Source: Polytrichum commune (lineage: Eukaryota; Streptophyta; Polytrichopsida; Polytrichales; Polytrichaceae). Taken from it: a stretch of DNA of 60,000 nt. The translations under genes were made by a program, and so were the position numbers. The notes beneath the pieces are model-generated. The model saw only the letters and a program-made list of their open reading frames with translations. It did not search any database and was not told the DNA's origin. The stretch is taken from positions 29,962,144 to 30,022,143 of the forward strand of contig OX485809.1 in assembly GCA_950295325.1 (NCBI GenBank), read 5' to 3'. Positions 13,001-24,439 of the stretch are shown here, piece after piece; position 1 is the first letter of the stretch, and each line of letters begins with the position of its first letter.

Positions 13001-14202
13001 GAGGACTCTAGAACCTGCTAGCATGCCAGGAATACTCAGCACTATAGTCTAGCCTTCTGGATGCAACGAACTGGGACCAAACCAGACCGCCTGAGCTCTA
13101 CCTTATATTAACATAACAATCGATTAACATGAAAGTGTTTCAGTAATTTGCTTAAAAGATTCCATCACGTCCAATTATGAAAACTTCATTATTTAAACCC
13201 AGAAATACCTAGATTTCTGATTGACACCCAGTTTCTGAATATCACTCAACCAGTCTCTTTGATGATGCATTTGAAGCACCAATTTACATGAAGGTATGAA
13301 TAAAGCTGGCTTTCGTATTCAAATGCAAGCAAATTTCATGTGCGTCTCGGATAGCTGAATTCTTGCTTCCATGAACAACAGAACAACATTCCCTCTCCCA
13401 AACGATGGCAACACTTTCAGAGGAAGCTTGCGTCTGTGCAGTGAATTGGGTGTCATGTGGATACAAAAACCATAAAAGAATTACTTTTTTGGTAAAGGCA
13501 TTCGATGATTTCCAACCTCCCTCTCAAATTTCCTACTGCCAAAGTTCAGGGCACAAGTGGCAGTAATCCAAAAACCAGCACTAAAACACATAATGATGTT
13601 TCGAAATTTGCATAGTGAACATTGCATACATAGACGCTGGAAACTTCAGCTACCAAAAACTATACCAAATCTCCCTATTTCCGTTACCACAACGTGTAAT
13701 CATATTCCAGAACACTTCCTTTCCCAAACAGTGGCAATACTTTGATATGAAGGTTGTGCATTAAATAAGGTGTTATGTGGATTAAAAAACACTAAATAAT
13801 TAAATAAAGCATTAGATGATTTTCATCCTCCCTCTCATATTTATTTCTCCCAAAATTTAAGGCACAAGTGGCAGTAACCCAAAAACCCACACTAAAACAC
13901 ATGATGATGTTTCGAAAATTGCATAGTGAACATTGCATACATAGACAAAAACTCTACCGAATCTCCATATTGTCGCTTCCATAACGTGTAAGTATATATT
14001 TTCTCCTCACCTTTGCCAAACGGAACACCTTGCGCGCTAAGCTGGTGGTCTTATCAACATTTTGCGCAACTCCAGGTTCACCCGCACTCAGAAACTTGGA
14101 ACCATATTGGATCGCACGACATATTTTGTCCCGTGTCTCTGCTTTGTTCAAGTACATCACCAAGAAAGCGATCTCCGCCCTGGTGACATCCAAAGTCGTC
14201 AT
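10042..14202 (-). CDS. PEX11: Peroxisomal membrane protein PEX11 (plant C/D/E type), 7 exons
   Basis: Exons are 14202-14011, 12690-12616, 12008-11934, 11824-11744, 11428-11333, 10885-10712 and 10080-10042, all phase 0, totalling 244 codons (243 aa; plant PEX11C-E are about 235). Hallmarks in order: MTTLDVTRAEIAFLVMYLNK, RDKICRAIQYGSKFL, NVDKTTSLARKVFRL, FLFLDQIVWAGRTGIY, RISLFCWM, LIKSALDIVVAVGLLQLAP and ARVTGGLGFITSAISCYQ. The last exon encodes only LLPAPPAKSKDA; its end KSKDA fits the KXKXX dilysine pattern seen in plant PEX11C/D. Known role: an integral peroxisome membrane protein that elongates and helps divide peroxisomes. The longer ORF up to 14337 is rejected because homology begins exactly at the ATG at 14202. 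Intron 6 carries a small transposon; intron 1 carries a tandem duplication. Confidence 0.95.
10188..10611. mobile_element. MITE in PEX11 intron 6, TA-flanked
   Basis: The ends form an inverted repeat: CACTGATTATCCCAATTAG at the left and CACTGATTGGGATAATCAGTG at the right. TA lies immediately outside both ends, as expected for a Tc1/mariner-type target duplication, though a TIR starting CTACACTG would also fit. The interior contains repeated AATAGTGCC motifs and a run of about 20 C residues near 10566-10590. There is no coding capacity. Confidence 0.7.
13390..14000. repeat. Tandem duplication in PEX11 intron 1, unit about 300 bp
   Basis: Copy A (about 13390-13705) and copy B (about 13710-14000) share a long ordered series of blocks: TTTCCCAAAC-like, GTGTCATGTGGAT, CATTCGATGATTT, GGCACAAGTGGCAGTAA, AAAACACATRATGATGTTTC, GCATAGTGAACATTGCATAC and ending in AACGTGTAA. 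Copy B stops about 10 bases short of the exon 1 donor at 14010. Confidence 0.85.
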
Positions 14203-15075
14203 TGCTGCAATCTCTCTCTCTCCCTCTCTCTCAAAACCGAAAACCCTTGCCAACACTCCACTATCCTGCGCGAATTTTAGCTCAACAGAAAGCTCCAAAT
14301 TCGTACAATCCGCTAAGATAAAGCAAGCTTGATGCAATTCCTGTAATAAACGTCACCCGTGACCAAGGAATTGCCCCGGTGCAACGATGGCATCAGAGAC
14401 ATACATAAGTACTTACCCTGGCAAGCCTGGCAGCCCAAACAGAGGCAACCAAGTTTCCACGAGCCTCCCGTGAACGGTCTCGATTTACGCGACCCAAGAT
14501 CGGACGGTCCTGGAGCCTTAGATCCCTCTGTGGACGATACAGTTGGATGAACCACTGCAAGGGTCATTTGACCTTCATCCACCTTCAGGATGATACACGT
14601 CAGCGTGCGTAACGTGCTCCATCGGTGCGAGATTTTACCCGTTGAGTAAGGGCCTCGACCGATGGTCGTACGACGGTGCCGGTGGAGAGAGATACGGCAG
14701 TCGGGGCGACACCTCCTTCCGACCTCCGGTAGGGAAGAGTGTGGTAGGAGGTCCCTGGTGGCCGTAAGGCGGTGGGACGCTGAGTTTTGGGGCTACCGAT
14801 GGTCGCACGCTCTTCGCATGCCAGATGGATCATGGATTAGATAGAGCGGGTGTTTTTTCATCCCTTTTTGGTGTTTTGCAATTCCCTCCAACCATCTATG
14901 TAAGGCCTTGGTTATTCCCCTATCTTTTTTCTTTTCCTCCCACCCTTTTTTGTGAATTTTTCTTTTGGGGGTCATGGCTTACTACATGGATGCGGATGGT
15001 TTTGAATGAACTGAATCTGCTTGCCATATTGCAAATGAAACTCCAAGAACACTTCACTTGGTCACTAAACGTATA
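14203..15075. other. PEX11 upstream region
   Basis: This holds the PEX11 promoter and leader on the minus strand; a CT/GA-rich tract (14210-14235) sits directly before the start codon. The part 14440-14830 is clearly more GC-rich than its surroundings, as is usual for a promoter-proximal region, and has short overlapping ORFs in both strands that I take to be chance. Confidence 0.45.
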
Positions 15076-15310
15076 GGGGATTGTTAAAGTGGCCCACACA
15101 CTGGTTAAAAGGACCACAAAGACGGTCACCTATAGGCTACATGCTTTGACTTCTCATCCAAGTTGGTCAAGTTTATTAATCCTAACACATAGCTGACGCC
15201 TTGCCCCTTTTTCATGTGTGCGATGACGAGTCAAATTTTGACAGGTCGTGTGACCGTGTGATACATCTTTGTGGTCGTTCTAACACTATGTGACCGATTT
15301 GACAATCCCC
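15076..15310. mobile_element. 235-bp MITE with GGGGATTGT ends
   Basis: The ends are imperfect inverted repeats beginning GGGGATTGTTAAA at the left and, read from the right, GGGGATTGTCAAA. Similarity continues inward for about 45 bases and includes GACCACAAAGA on each arm. The 8 bases outside are AACGTATA-like at the left and AATGTAAA at the right, matching at 6 of 8, so an old hAT-type 8-bp duplication is possible. Not coding. Confidence 0.75.
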
Positions 15311-16007
15311 AATGTAAATGGGTGGCCATATTTAGTTAATAAACTTTATAGACCCATATGATGATTGGTTTTCTACAAAGAAACTTGTCTTTATGTAGGC
15401 ATTGTGATCTATAAGGTATGTGTGTGGGATGCGTGTGTTCTTCAGTTACTCTTATTAATCAAAGACCTATACTTTAGTTGGTGTGTGGCTCGGTGAGGAT
15501 TAAAGAACAAACACCATAAAGACACATGTTTGAAAGAGGTTGGATTATGTTCTTGCATTTTATTAATTATTCCACACTCAATAGTGAACGCAATTGCATT
15601 ATTCTATGCATTCTATTGAATAATCAACAAGCATGCATTTTCGGTAATCATAACTAAATCGTGAGAGCACTGATTTCAATCCAAATTTTGCTAATGCTTC
15701 ATCGTAGATATGCTAATACAATGCAACTTTTGTTGTGTAAATGTAATTAGTATAAGTTTGGAGAACGTGAAATTTAACTAAATAACAACCAAATATCTTA
15801 ATGGCCACAACTTTTGGGAGCATTCTTATCATTTGGGTCGAATCTTTTGTTGCATGGCTTTAGCAAGTTTTGTAACATGTTATACAAGAACATAAATGAA
15901 AATTAAGACTTTCCATTTATTAAACACATCACCCTTAAGGACTTTTTCATTTAGGGTGTTCTTAATTGTTCATTACATGAATTATCACTTCAATACCATA
16001 TAATTCT
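15311..16007. other. AT-rich spacer, nothing recognised
   Basis: No open frame of note, no RNA gene and no clear repeat seen in this AT-rich stretch. Confidence 0.4.
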
Positions 16008-16374
16008 TAAGCAGTGTGCATTCATTCATGTGGACCTTGCGAATATAGCCATGGGATGCCCCAACCTAGTGTAGATTCAAGCTTAGGCCCACAATGAACA
16101 TGTAGTGCACCCACACGATAAATTCAAGAACTCCAATATTGTTGAAGGCACACACTATGCCTAGGTAACCGAATATGAGTTTACTCAACAAGGTATAAAA
16201 AGAATGACTAATGATACATAATCATGGCAAAATTGAAATATAAACCTCATGATCGGGATAGATTTTGCCATTCCCAGCACAACCCCCCACAAATTTGAGT
16301 CTTCTTGCATTAGGTTGGTGCATCCCATGGACGTTATATTCTCAAGACCCACATGAATGAATGCACATTGCTTA
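16008..16374. mobile_element. 367-bp MITE with about 65-bp terminal inverted repeats
   Basis: The left arm (16008-16075) starts TAAGCAGTGTGCATTCATTC and the right arm read inward starts TAAGCAATGTGCATTCATTC. Both continue with ATGTGG, GAATATA, CCATGGGATGC and CCAACCTA. Arms are roughly 85 percent alike by eye. A target duplication is not clear. The loop has no coding capacity. Confidence 0.75.
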
Positions 16375-17966
16375 TTTAGTGTTACGTAGAAAATTCATAC
16401 AGTTCTAAACATTATGGTTAAATGTGGCTAAACCTCCCACAAAAGCATTGTGTTGAGTACTTCAATCTTGCTACAACTATCTCTAAACAAGCGTATTGTA
16501 AACTTCATTTCTCAAGGTGGAACCCAACAATATAGTTTAGATTATGTCCCAACTTGGTGCAAAGAGAGCTCTTGCAGGGTCAATGAGTGGTTATCCACAC
16601 GTCTAACATAATTTTCAAGGTATAAAATTATAATATTTAATAGTATTCAATCTCCAATCCTTGTAGAGTCTCATTTGTTTATTATTGGTTTCATGCCCAT
16701 GTTTTGATACGGTTGAGGCATCTATAATTGATAAAGTAAGAGAGTTTGCATATGCTAGGAGGAGTAATAGTGTGGAATTCATTTTCATTGCGAAAAAAAA
16801 ATTCCTTAGGAAAACACATTAAAAAAAATTACATGTCTAATATGGAAACTACTACGAATTTCGAAGCGATAAAGTTAAGGTAACACATAGTCAATCTACA
16901 GGTTAACCCATCACCACTCATCTGAATGCTAATGCTTGGCTACAACATTTGTCAAAACTCTTATGAGGGTAATCAATCACAAGCCGTCATCACATAAACC
17001 TTGACTTCGCTTGCCTACAAAATACAGATCTCATCCGTTCCAACATTACATGACCCTAGTGAGCTGTCAAATGGACATGGTCGACTATGGATGCCTCCTT
17101 GATCTTACTCGTAAGACAAGGTTGGCAAAGGTAGAAAGAAAGAAAAGCAGGAATGTCAATGTTCGTTTTACACTCACTTGCGATGTATGTTCACTGCCTC
17201 TAGTCCATGTCCGCGTGGTCATGGGGGGTAAAGGTGGCTTAGTGCCTGTTTTCATAGGTGGATCGAGGTTGGTGAAGGTACTGTTTTCATGTGAGAAAAT
17301 GCAAACATTCTTTTTTCTGTAGGACATATGTGTTCATCGATGTATTCAACTAAAGTTGGATGGTGGGCACATCCTTCTACTCTAGTGATACAAATTATGT
17401 GCAACAACAAGGTTTCATATTAGCAAAGGAACATCTCATCTAAGCATAACCATCTTCCGTTCCCCCTTTTTCATAAGGATTTTCCTATTTGAACGGACTA
17501 CCTTTGTATTCCCTTCTAAGTTTCTAAATGAAAGTTTTCAACACCTAGCATTGCCAACCCATTTGATCCATAATTGTTTTCAAGTACTTTGTGGGCCCCA
17601 CGCGGATACTCGTATGTGGTTGAGTGATGTTATGTGAACTAAAATCAACAAGGTGCTACCGTATGCATGTGAGGTTATGACTAATAAATCACTTATAGTT
17701 TGGTTGGATCTCTTTGATGCCCTAGTGCATAAGGAAGAATGAAATAAGTGACACATTCCCTTGGTAATTTCTTGACAATAAAATAGTAGTTTATGATCAT
17801 TTGAGGATCATTCTAATAAGCTTTGGTTGATCATGATTGACACGTTAGTTTCAAAACAGAATTCCATTGAAGAATAATATTAGTAATCACTCAAAATACC
17901 AAGAAAAACATAGAAAATGCAAGGTTATATTGTTACGAGTTAGTACGATACTTGGAATATACGGAC
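16375..17966. other. Spacer, nothing recognised
   Basis: An ORF at 17011-17322 (plus, 103 codons) and its antisense partner lack any recognised motif and are treated as chance. No RNA gene or structured repeat seen. Confidence 0.4.
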
Positions 17967-18134
17967 AAACTATCACAACATTATTCAGATTCATAACAAT
18001 ATTATGTGGGGCGACAATATTATGCGGAATATGTGAATATGCAGAATATGGGAATATTGAATGTGTGAATATTTCGCATAATATTGTCGTCTCACAAAAC
18101 ATTGTTATGAAACTGAATAATATTATGACTATAG
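17967..18134. mobile_element. Palindromic MITE, copy 1 of a family
   Basis: The sequence is close to one hairpin: the left half holds TTATTCAGATTCATAACAAT then GCGACAATATTATGCGGAA, and the right half gives the reverse complement of both with a few changes. The same arm order (TTATTTAGATTCATAACAA, then GACAATATT) occurs in the element at 19308-19442. Open frames over it on both strands are a by-product of the palindrome. Confidence 0.75.
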
Positions 18135-18595
18135 TCGTTGCACTCTTACAACTACCTATAGCCCAAATTAGCTTCCATAAATGTTCATTGTGTGTGTGTG
18201 TGTTTTGTTTGCTTCTATGTGCAAGTCTCCCTACATGGAACACTTCGGGTAGAGATTAATAAGATCGAGTTTGGCTAATTTAGTCCCTCGTGCAATATAA
18301 GTTCATCCACTCATATGGACACATTTGTTCGAGGACGAAGTTATGGGCCAAAAAGCAACATCAACAATGCTTGCACCTGCACTTGCATATTTGCATAGAA
18401 ACATATGCAGGCTAATATGTCCCTTGATTCATGCAAGGTTATGGGGTACTTTTGGGCCCTTGGGTTCATTGGTGTGGAACCCATGAATTATAGTAATTAA
18501 TAGTATTAAAAGAAAAAGAGCTATGGGGTATGAAAGCTAGGGATAAGACAAGGGGACTTATTACGCCATGTGTACATTCTTTGGACGATCATGAC

Positions 18596-19227
18596 CAGGG
18601 CTGATTTTTCACAAAGTTTTTGCCCGTCCACGTCCAAAAACCTTGAATTGAAAGGCAAAAAAAATTGCAACCCATCCCAAAACCGGTTTGAAAATGAAAA
18701 TACCCGTCCCGCAAGAGGTATAAATAAGTCTCTTACAATGTTGGTAAAGAATTAGAAAACAAAAAAACAAAAAAAAAACAAAAAAACCGAAAGATGTCGA
18801 CATGTGACTGGTTGCACTTGGAAACAATAGGATCTTGACAAATTATGCCTTCAATGTTCGTCAGTTATCTATCTTTTGCTGTCGATTCTCATCTTTCTAG
18901 TACACCCCATTCTAAATTTTGTGGTTGATGAATTAATGTATGCAGGTGAATCAAGCACTTCAAGATTGATATTTTGATTGGGTATTAGTGGTTTGATTGC
19001 ATTATGCTTATATTCACATGTCATATATGACATAATGTAACTTATATTTGTATCATTTATTTTTTTGGAAAAAATTATCAAACTAATTGTTACTTTTAGA
19101 ACCCGTCCAAAGTGAGTTTGACACGTCCAACAACCAGTTCATTCTCTAAGAACCCGTCCATTGGAAATGTTTTTTTTAATGAACATGTCCCTGGACATGT
19201 TAGGGACCTTGTGAAAAATCACCACTG
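18596..19227. mobile_element. Non-autonomous hAT-type element, 632 bp, with 8-bp target duplication
   Basis: ATCATGAC occurs at 18588-18595 and again at 19228-19235, directly flanking the element. The left end is CAGGGCTGATTTTTCACAA and the right end, read inward, is CAGTGGTGATTTTTCACAA. CAGGG/CAGTG-type ends plus an 8-bp direct repeat are the hAT signature. Subterminal copies of CCCGTCCA/CACGTCCA-like motifs lie at both ends. No transposase frame remains inside. Confidence 0.92.
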
Positions 19228-19307
19228 ATCATGACCATCAAAATGAATTGAAGGATGCATCGGATAGTCAAGGCCATCAAAGTAATATTATATGTGTGTA
19301 AACTAAG

Positions 19308-19442
19308 TACATAACATTATTTAGATTCATAACAATGTTCTATGGGATTGACAATATTCTACATTAAGAGTATATAGAGAATATTTTGTAGAATATTGTC
19401 AGTCCCACATAACATTGTTATGGATCTAAATAATGTTATGTA
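19308..19442. mobile_element. Palindromic MITE, copy 2, TA-flanked
   Basis: Nearly perfect hairpin: TACATAACATTATTTAGATT at the left and its reverse complement at the right, arms about 55 bases, loop about 25. TA at both ends fits a Tc1/mariner-type (Stowaway-like) target. Related in sequence to 17967-18134. Confidence 0.85.
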
Positions 19443-21259
19443 TTTGCAAGTCTTTTAGAACCTTGGATATTGTTTGCTTCTTGCACGCCTCTATCCTTAG
19501 AAGACACGCTTGTTAGATTGGACCTACCATCGCTTCAACAAACACAAGGACAATAGAAGACCCAATACATGCATAAGGTTGGGAAGGAGGAGGAGAGGAT
19601 GGATGGATTGATGAATGGATGGATGCAGGGGGAGGGGGTAAGATACATGTTGCTTGCTTTTGTTGATTTATAAATTTGTAATCATTATTCCAAATGATGT
19701 GGCACCTCTATAAGTTTTTTTTGTTTTTTTTCTCTAAATAATTACGAGATGTTGTTAAGGGGGTTCATTGTGGTAGTACATATGATTAATAAGCAGAGGC
19801 TCAAGGTGACACTATTAAAGGAGATGCCGCTTGAAAGAAACGTGTGTCAATCCATTTCAAATGCAAATTCATGTTGCAATTAACCCCTATCTTCTCACGC
19901 CAAGTTCCCTCAAAACTCTCCAATAAATGTGACCCCAGTTTCAGCAACCGTAGTTGAAGATCTAAAGTTTTTTTGACAAATTCCTCGAAGGGGGGGGGGG
20001 GTGTCACTCCATTGTATTGAGTGGGAACACGTAAGAACACAAGGTGTTTTTTTGGGGGGTATTACATCGGAGACGGAAAATATTATGGACCCTATTATTA
20101 TGTAATGTTTCTAACATTCATTATTTTGGAGGACCTTATGGGTAGGTTAACTTGGTGTTTATTCTTCTTTTACAGGGGCATATAGTAGTTATAAGTTGTA
20201 TTTTTTGCTGATGTTATGTAAAATCTAACACTTACACATACAAGATCATAATTCCCACATCAACATAAGAACACAACGTGGACACATTCTAGCTTCCTAG
20301 TATGCACTCTATTCATTCAAAACATACACACATGGAAATGGTGTTAAAATGCTTGTGTTTAAAAACATAATTGCATTCATACATGTAGCATTAGAACACA
20401 ACCAATCAACACCAATCAAGAAATGTGTTTAGGAAGCAAATTTTGTCATTGTTCAAGTTCAAGTGGTTAAAACCACTCAATACACAACATCCAACTCATG
20501 TGCTCAAGATTGAAAGTCCAAACCCTAACACTTACCCCAACTCTCCAAACCATACAATCTACCAAAAACATTGCCACAACCTCTACCTAAAATCGTACCC
20601 AAAACAATTCAATGAACAGCTAAAGGTTTTCAAACCTTGGACAATTGCCAAAATAACTATATTTAACCAAAAAAATCAATATATTTTAGGGAACAACTAT
20701 ACTTAACTAGAAAAATTTCAAACCGATTTGAAGAACAATTATACTTAACTAGAAAATTCCAAGTATCATTATATATTCAAAGAAGTTCACCTCTTGATCT
20801 GCTTCAATTTAGGGTCTTTAATATGTTCGGGCCACTAAGGATCATGAAGAATCGCCTTTATACGATAACTCACAATGTTGGGCTGTGAAACAACCTCCAA
20901 GTACACCAACAACACATTATTGACAATACAACACTACAACACTACAACACAATTCCGTGAACATGTTGCGCTCAATTTTGGTTTACTAGATTTTTTGGCA
21001 AACCGAATTTAAAACAACTATAATTACAAAAGGTAACTAGTTAACTAATAGTTGAATTAGTTGGTTAGTTGTCCAAGGTTTGAAGGTTTTGTCCTCATGT
21101 ATTTCCTCATATATATTTGCACATATTGGTTGGTCATGTACTCACTTGTTGTCACCCCAATGCCCCTTGACTATTTGCCGGATCCTCAACATGACATGGT
21201 TTCCATTGATTTAGAATCCCCAACTAGAGCAAATGGTTTTTTTCTCATTGGCACTAATC
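19443..21259. other. Spacer, no gene recognised
   Basis: Contains a 12-G run near 19988 inside a 79-codon minus ORF (19801-20040, reading FVKKTLDLQLRLLKLGS and so on) that looks protein-like but matches nothing I know. Also short direct repeats such as ACTATACTTAACTAGAAAA near 20695 and 20740, and an ACAACACT run near 20930. No supported gene. Confidence 0.4.
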
Positions 21260-22034
21260 TCATTCATTGCATTTATGTATACGAATGCCTTCAACCACTA
21301 GTGCTTGATGGTCAGTTGCAATGAAGACTTCCTTTAGAGGCTTGTGATTGGGGATAATCACTAAACTGAGCTCCCTTTCTTCACAACCAAATTTATTTAT
21401 CCATGTTAGACATGAGTGATTTTTAGAAGAATTGGCAAAGAGGTTATGGATTGTGTTCTTGGAACGATCTCCAATGATGGATCCAAACTCTTTACAACAC
21501 TCCACTCCTTGCACCTTTACTACCCCACAAAATTATGGTCCAATGACCTCAAGTGCCAATGGTGATCCTTCATGTTTATTAATTTCAAAACTTTCCTAAG
21601 TTTCTCTTTTGCCAACAAGTATTTAGCCATAACCTTGGCACCCACCAATGTGGAATTCAGGTTAAATGCCACATGGTTAGTGCTTTCACCACTAACTCTA
21701 GAACCTACAGGTGGAGGCAATGGCTAATCAAAGTCATCAAGATGGGTAAGATCTTGCATTTCAACCTTCTTTGATATACACTCTAGAGTTTGTTGGGAGT
21801 CAACAACAAAATCTAGGTCACCACACGTATGCGTTGTCAATATTCAAGGTTGGGATCATCTAGTGGAAAATCATATACATCCATAGAAAATCTATTGAGC
21901 CCCTCAAACTCGTACTTAATCTTGCATCTATTTTCAATATCAAAGAATTCACAAAGTTGATCTAAGATATGAGTACCTTCAAGTAGTGGTATAAATTTTG
22001 CATATTTGCCTATTGTCAAGCCTTCAACAACCAA
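21260..22034 (-). pseudogene. Decayed ORF of unknown family, minus strand
   Basis: Three successive minus-strand open segments (22034-21837, 21720-21520 and 21514-21260) join into a reading of about 240 codons if one frameshift near 21840 and two stops are ignored. Readable stretches include EGLNRFSMDVYDFPLDDPN, GDLDFVVDSQQTLECISKK, LVGAKVMAKYLLAKEKLRK and CLTWINKFGCEERELSLV. The density of protein-like text argues for a former gene, probably from a transposable element, but I do not recognise the family. Confidence 0.4.
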
Positions 22035-23273
22035 CCATCAACATTCGCCAAGTTTGCAAGATGATGCACATATAAGAAAACTTTGAAGAGCTCCCGCAAG
22101 CCCTGACTAGGAAGTCACAAAGCCAAACAAAATGCGCAATTCCCACATCTAACCCGGCAAGTTACATCCAACCATTTGTGAGATGTCACCCAATGGTGGT
22201 CATCCATAGTGTGGGGCCCTTATATATATAATTTTAATTTCCCACCCTATTAGGCCCTATGATATCTTAGTTTTAAAACTTCTCTAACATGATCAATTTG
22301 TAAACACCTTAAATTATTTATACCATGAAGTTCAATATACAACTTGAGCTTTGTTACAAATACAAGTTTTATAATTTGTAGGTCACAACCTTAAAATAGA
22401 CCCTATATTTGTTCTCACGTACTTTTCTAAAGTACAAAAGTGACCAAATAGATGTTTGCATGTTAGAGGTGACTACTCACAATCCAAATTTTAAACATTG
22501 AAGTTTTGTTATGTAGGAGATCGTAATAAGAATGTCAATAATGACCTTGAGGTACAACAATTTAGAAATTAATTTGGGTTGGTTTTATAATTGAACCTCC
22601 ACTCAAATTATCTCCAAATGACAAAATGTTACCCTCATTCAAAAAAAGGCAATATACCTACTCAAGTCAACTCACAAATGTTGTGGTTTTTTAAGGAAGC
22701 TTTACAATTTGAGACAATGATGTCATATCTACACACCTTCCACATGAATTTACACTTGCCAACTCATGTCCAACTAAGAATTCCAATGTCATATGTTTAG
22801 GATATGTTGTATTTGAGCTTCGTGCAAATTTTCATATCAATTGGGAATCATTTGCACATAGAGATCAACAAAAAAAACATGTGTTAGGATAAGTTGCCCT
22901 AAACTAGTTCCATTGTAAATAAGTTGAGACATAGTCCCTTATTTAAATTAATCCCAAAATAGCTAACTTTGTTAAATCAAAATTATCCACATGGTATAAC
23001 ATAGCAAACTTGAACATGAACGAGAGGAGTAGTTGAAACAATCAAGAAATCATTTGAACCAATGTCAAAGGGTTCAAAGCAAACTGGTCACCACCGTATT
23101 ATGGTCACAAAGGACAATAGGGGTCAACATATATCTTGCTTCCAACCCCGATTTGCATATAGAAAAGACTTGATACAATGAAAAACCATAATCATTTACA
23201 AGCCCAAGATAATACAAACGATAGTTTATCAAACTCCTAATCAAATTTTCAAAAGTATGTATAGGTTCCACCG
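22035..23273. other. AT-rich spacer, nothing recognised
   Basis: Only short ORFs without motifs. No RNA gene or delimited element seen. Confidence 0.4.
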
Positions 23274-23725
23274 GCCTTGCCCTAAGAGCAACCCCATTGA
23301 TCCAACATGATTGGTCATGCTAAGGGGGGTTGAGATGCATAGTTGGGGACCATGCTATGGCGCTGGTCTGAAGGTTGATATTGTGCCCCCATTGGTTTGG
23401 GGTTGGCCAACTCCCCAATTGGCACATACAAGGTTGCCAACATGAGCTTGTGTGCTAGGTGGCCCACTTCATATTGGTTAATAGTGTTGACATACATACA
23501 TACATGCTATTCCAACCATTGCACCTATAGCATAGTTGGGTTGGCCCATCATTTGACACATAATAATCTAGGAAAATGTTAAAGATATGTAACATTTTTG
23601 CTTGTGTCGGGATGCTCTTGGCTAGAGGACCCCCCAATAGGACATGGTTGTTGTAGGACATGTTAGCCTTTGAATTTGAGGTTAATGTTGAAGCATCCGA
23701 TGGGGAATGCTCTAAGGTGCCAATG
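23274..23725. mobile_element. Possible MITE with CTAAGAGCAACCCC-type ends
   Basis: GCCCTAAGAGCAACCCCATT at the left resembles, in inverted form, GGGGAATGCTCTAAGGTGCC at the right. Ends of this look (CTTAGAGCAT...CCCCAT) are common in plant MITEs. The arms are short and imperfect and no target duplication was found, so this is tentative. Confidence 0.4.
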
Positions 23726-23824
23726 AAACCAAGAGTTGTGGTCCAAGGCAAAGCTAATAAGGCAAAGGTGGCTTAAACCAACAATTTAATCGGTCCACTT
23801 ATTTGTGGGCACTTGGTTTATTAA

Positions 23825-24047
23825 CACTAGAAGAAAACTTGTCCATTGCAGCCACCCATTGTGACTTGGACATTTGTGACTCGTGGCAAGAAAATGCATA
23901 AATAATTAGTTTTGATTGGCATCCAAAGGGGTTTGGTTACTCATTGTCTAAAAACTGCAACCAAAATGATTTATTCATGCATTTTATTGCCATGAGCTAC
24001 AAAGGCCAAGTAACAAATGATTGCAACAGATAAATTTCCTTCTAGTG
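23825..24047. mobile_element. 223-bp CACTA-ended foldback element
   Basis: The left end is CACTAGAAGAAAACTTGTCC and the right end read inward is CACTAGAAGGAAATTTATCT. The arms match for about 80 bases, through TGCATAAATAA/TGCATGAATAA, leaving a loop of about 60. CACTA termini point to the CACTA (En/Spm) group; the 3 bases outside are TAA and TGA, close to the expected 3-bp duplication. No coding capacity. Confidence 0.8.
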
Positions 24048-24439
24048 TGAATAAAAGCATTGCATTATTGGCAAAATCAACTAAATTGAGTTGAAAAAAT
24101 CACACATGAATATGTTGTGAATATATGAAGTGCAAAACACTAGGCTCCCAAAGCCGCTCCATAGGCCCCTTGGTATGTGTGCATGGTTTATCTCATGCCT
24201 ATCCTTTGAGGTGTCCTTGCATGTACATGCACCGTACCCAAGTTAGGCCCATGTAGGCCATTGTAAATATAATGTAATTGACAATCATGATGAAGGTTGT
24301 TCATGCCTACAATGTTACTTAACAATTATGTACAAGCTCGCAAAGTAGGTTCAATAAAACATTTTTCATTTTATGTATCTTGTCTTGACAACTTAGAGTT
24401 GTTATATGTGGTGGTAAGTAAAGGTATATCAAGAGACCA

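Noticed and set aside
14203-14337. Longer PEX11 start at 14337
   Set aside because: The extra 45 residues are not family-like and the typical PEX11 N terminus begins exactly at 14202.
17867-18259. Overlapping ORFs of 130 and 118 codons on opposite strands
   Set aside because: They lie on a palindromic MITE, which opens both strands by symmetry.
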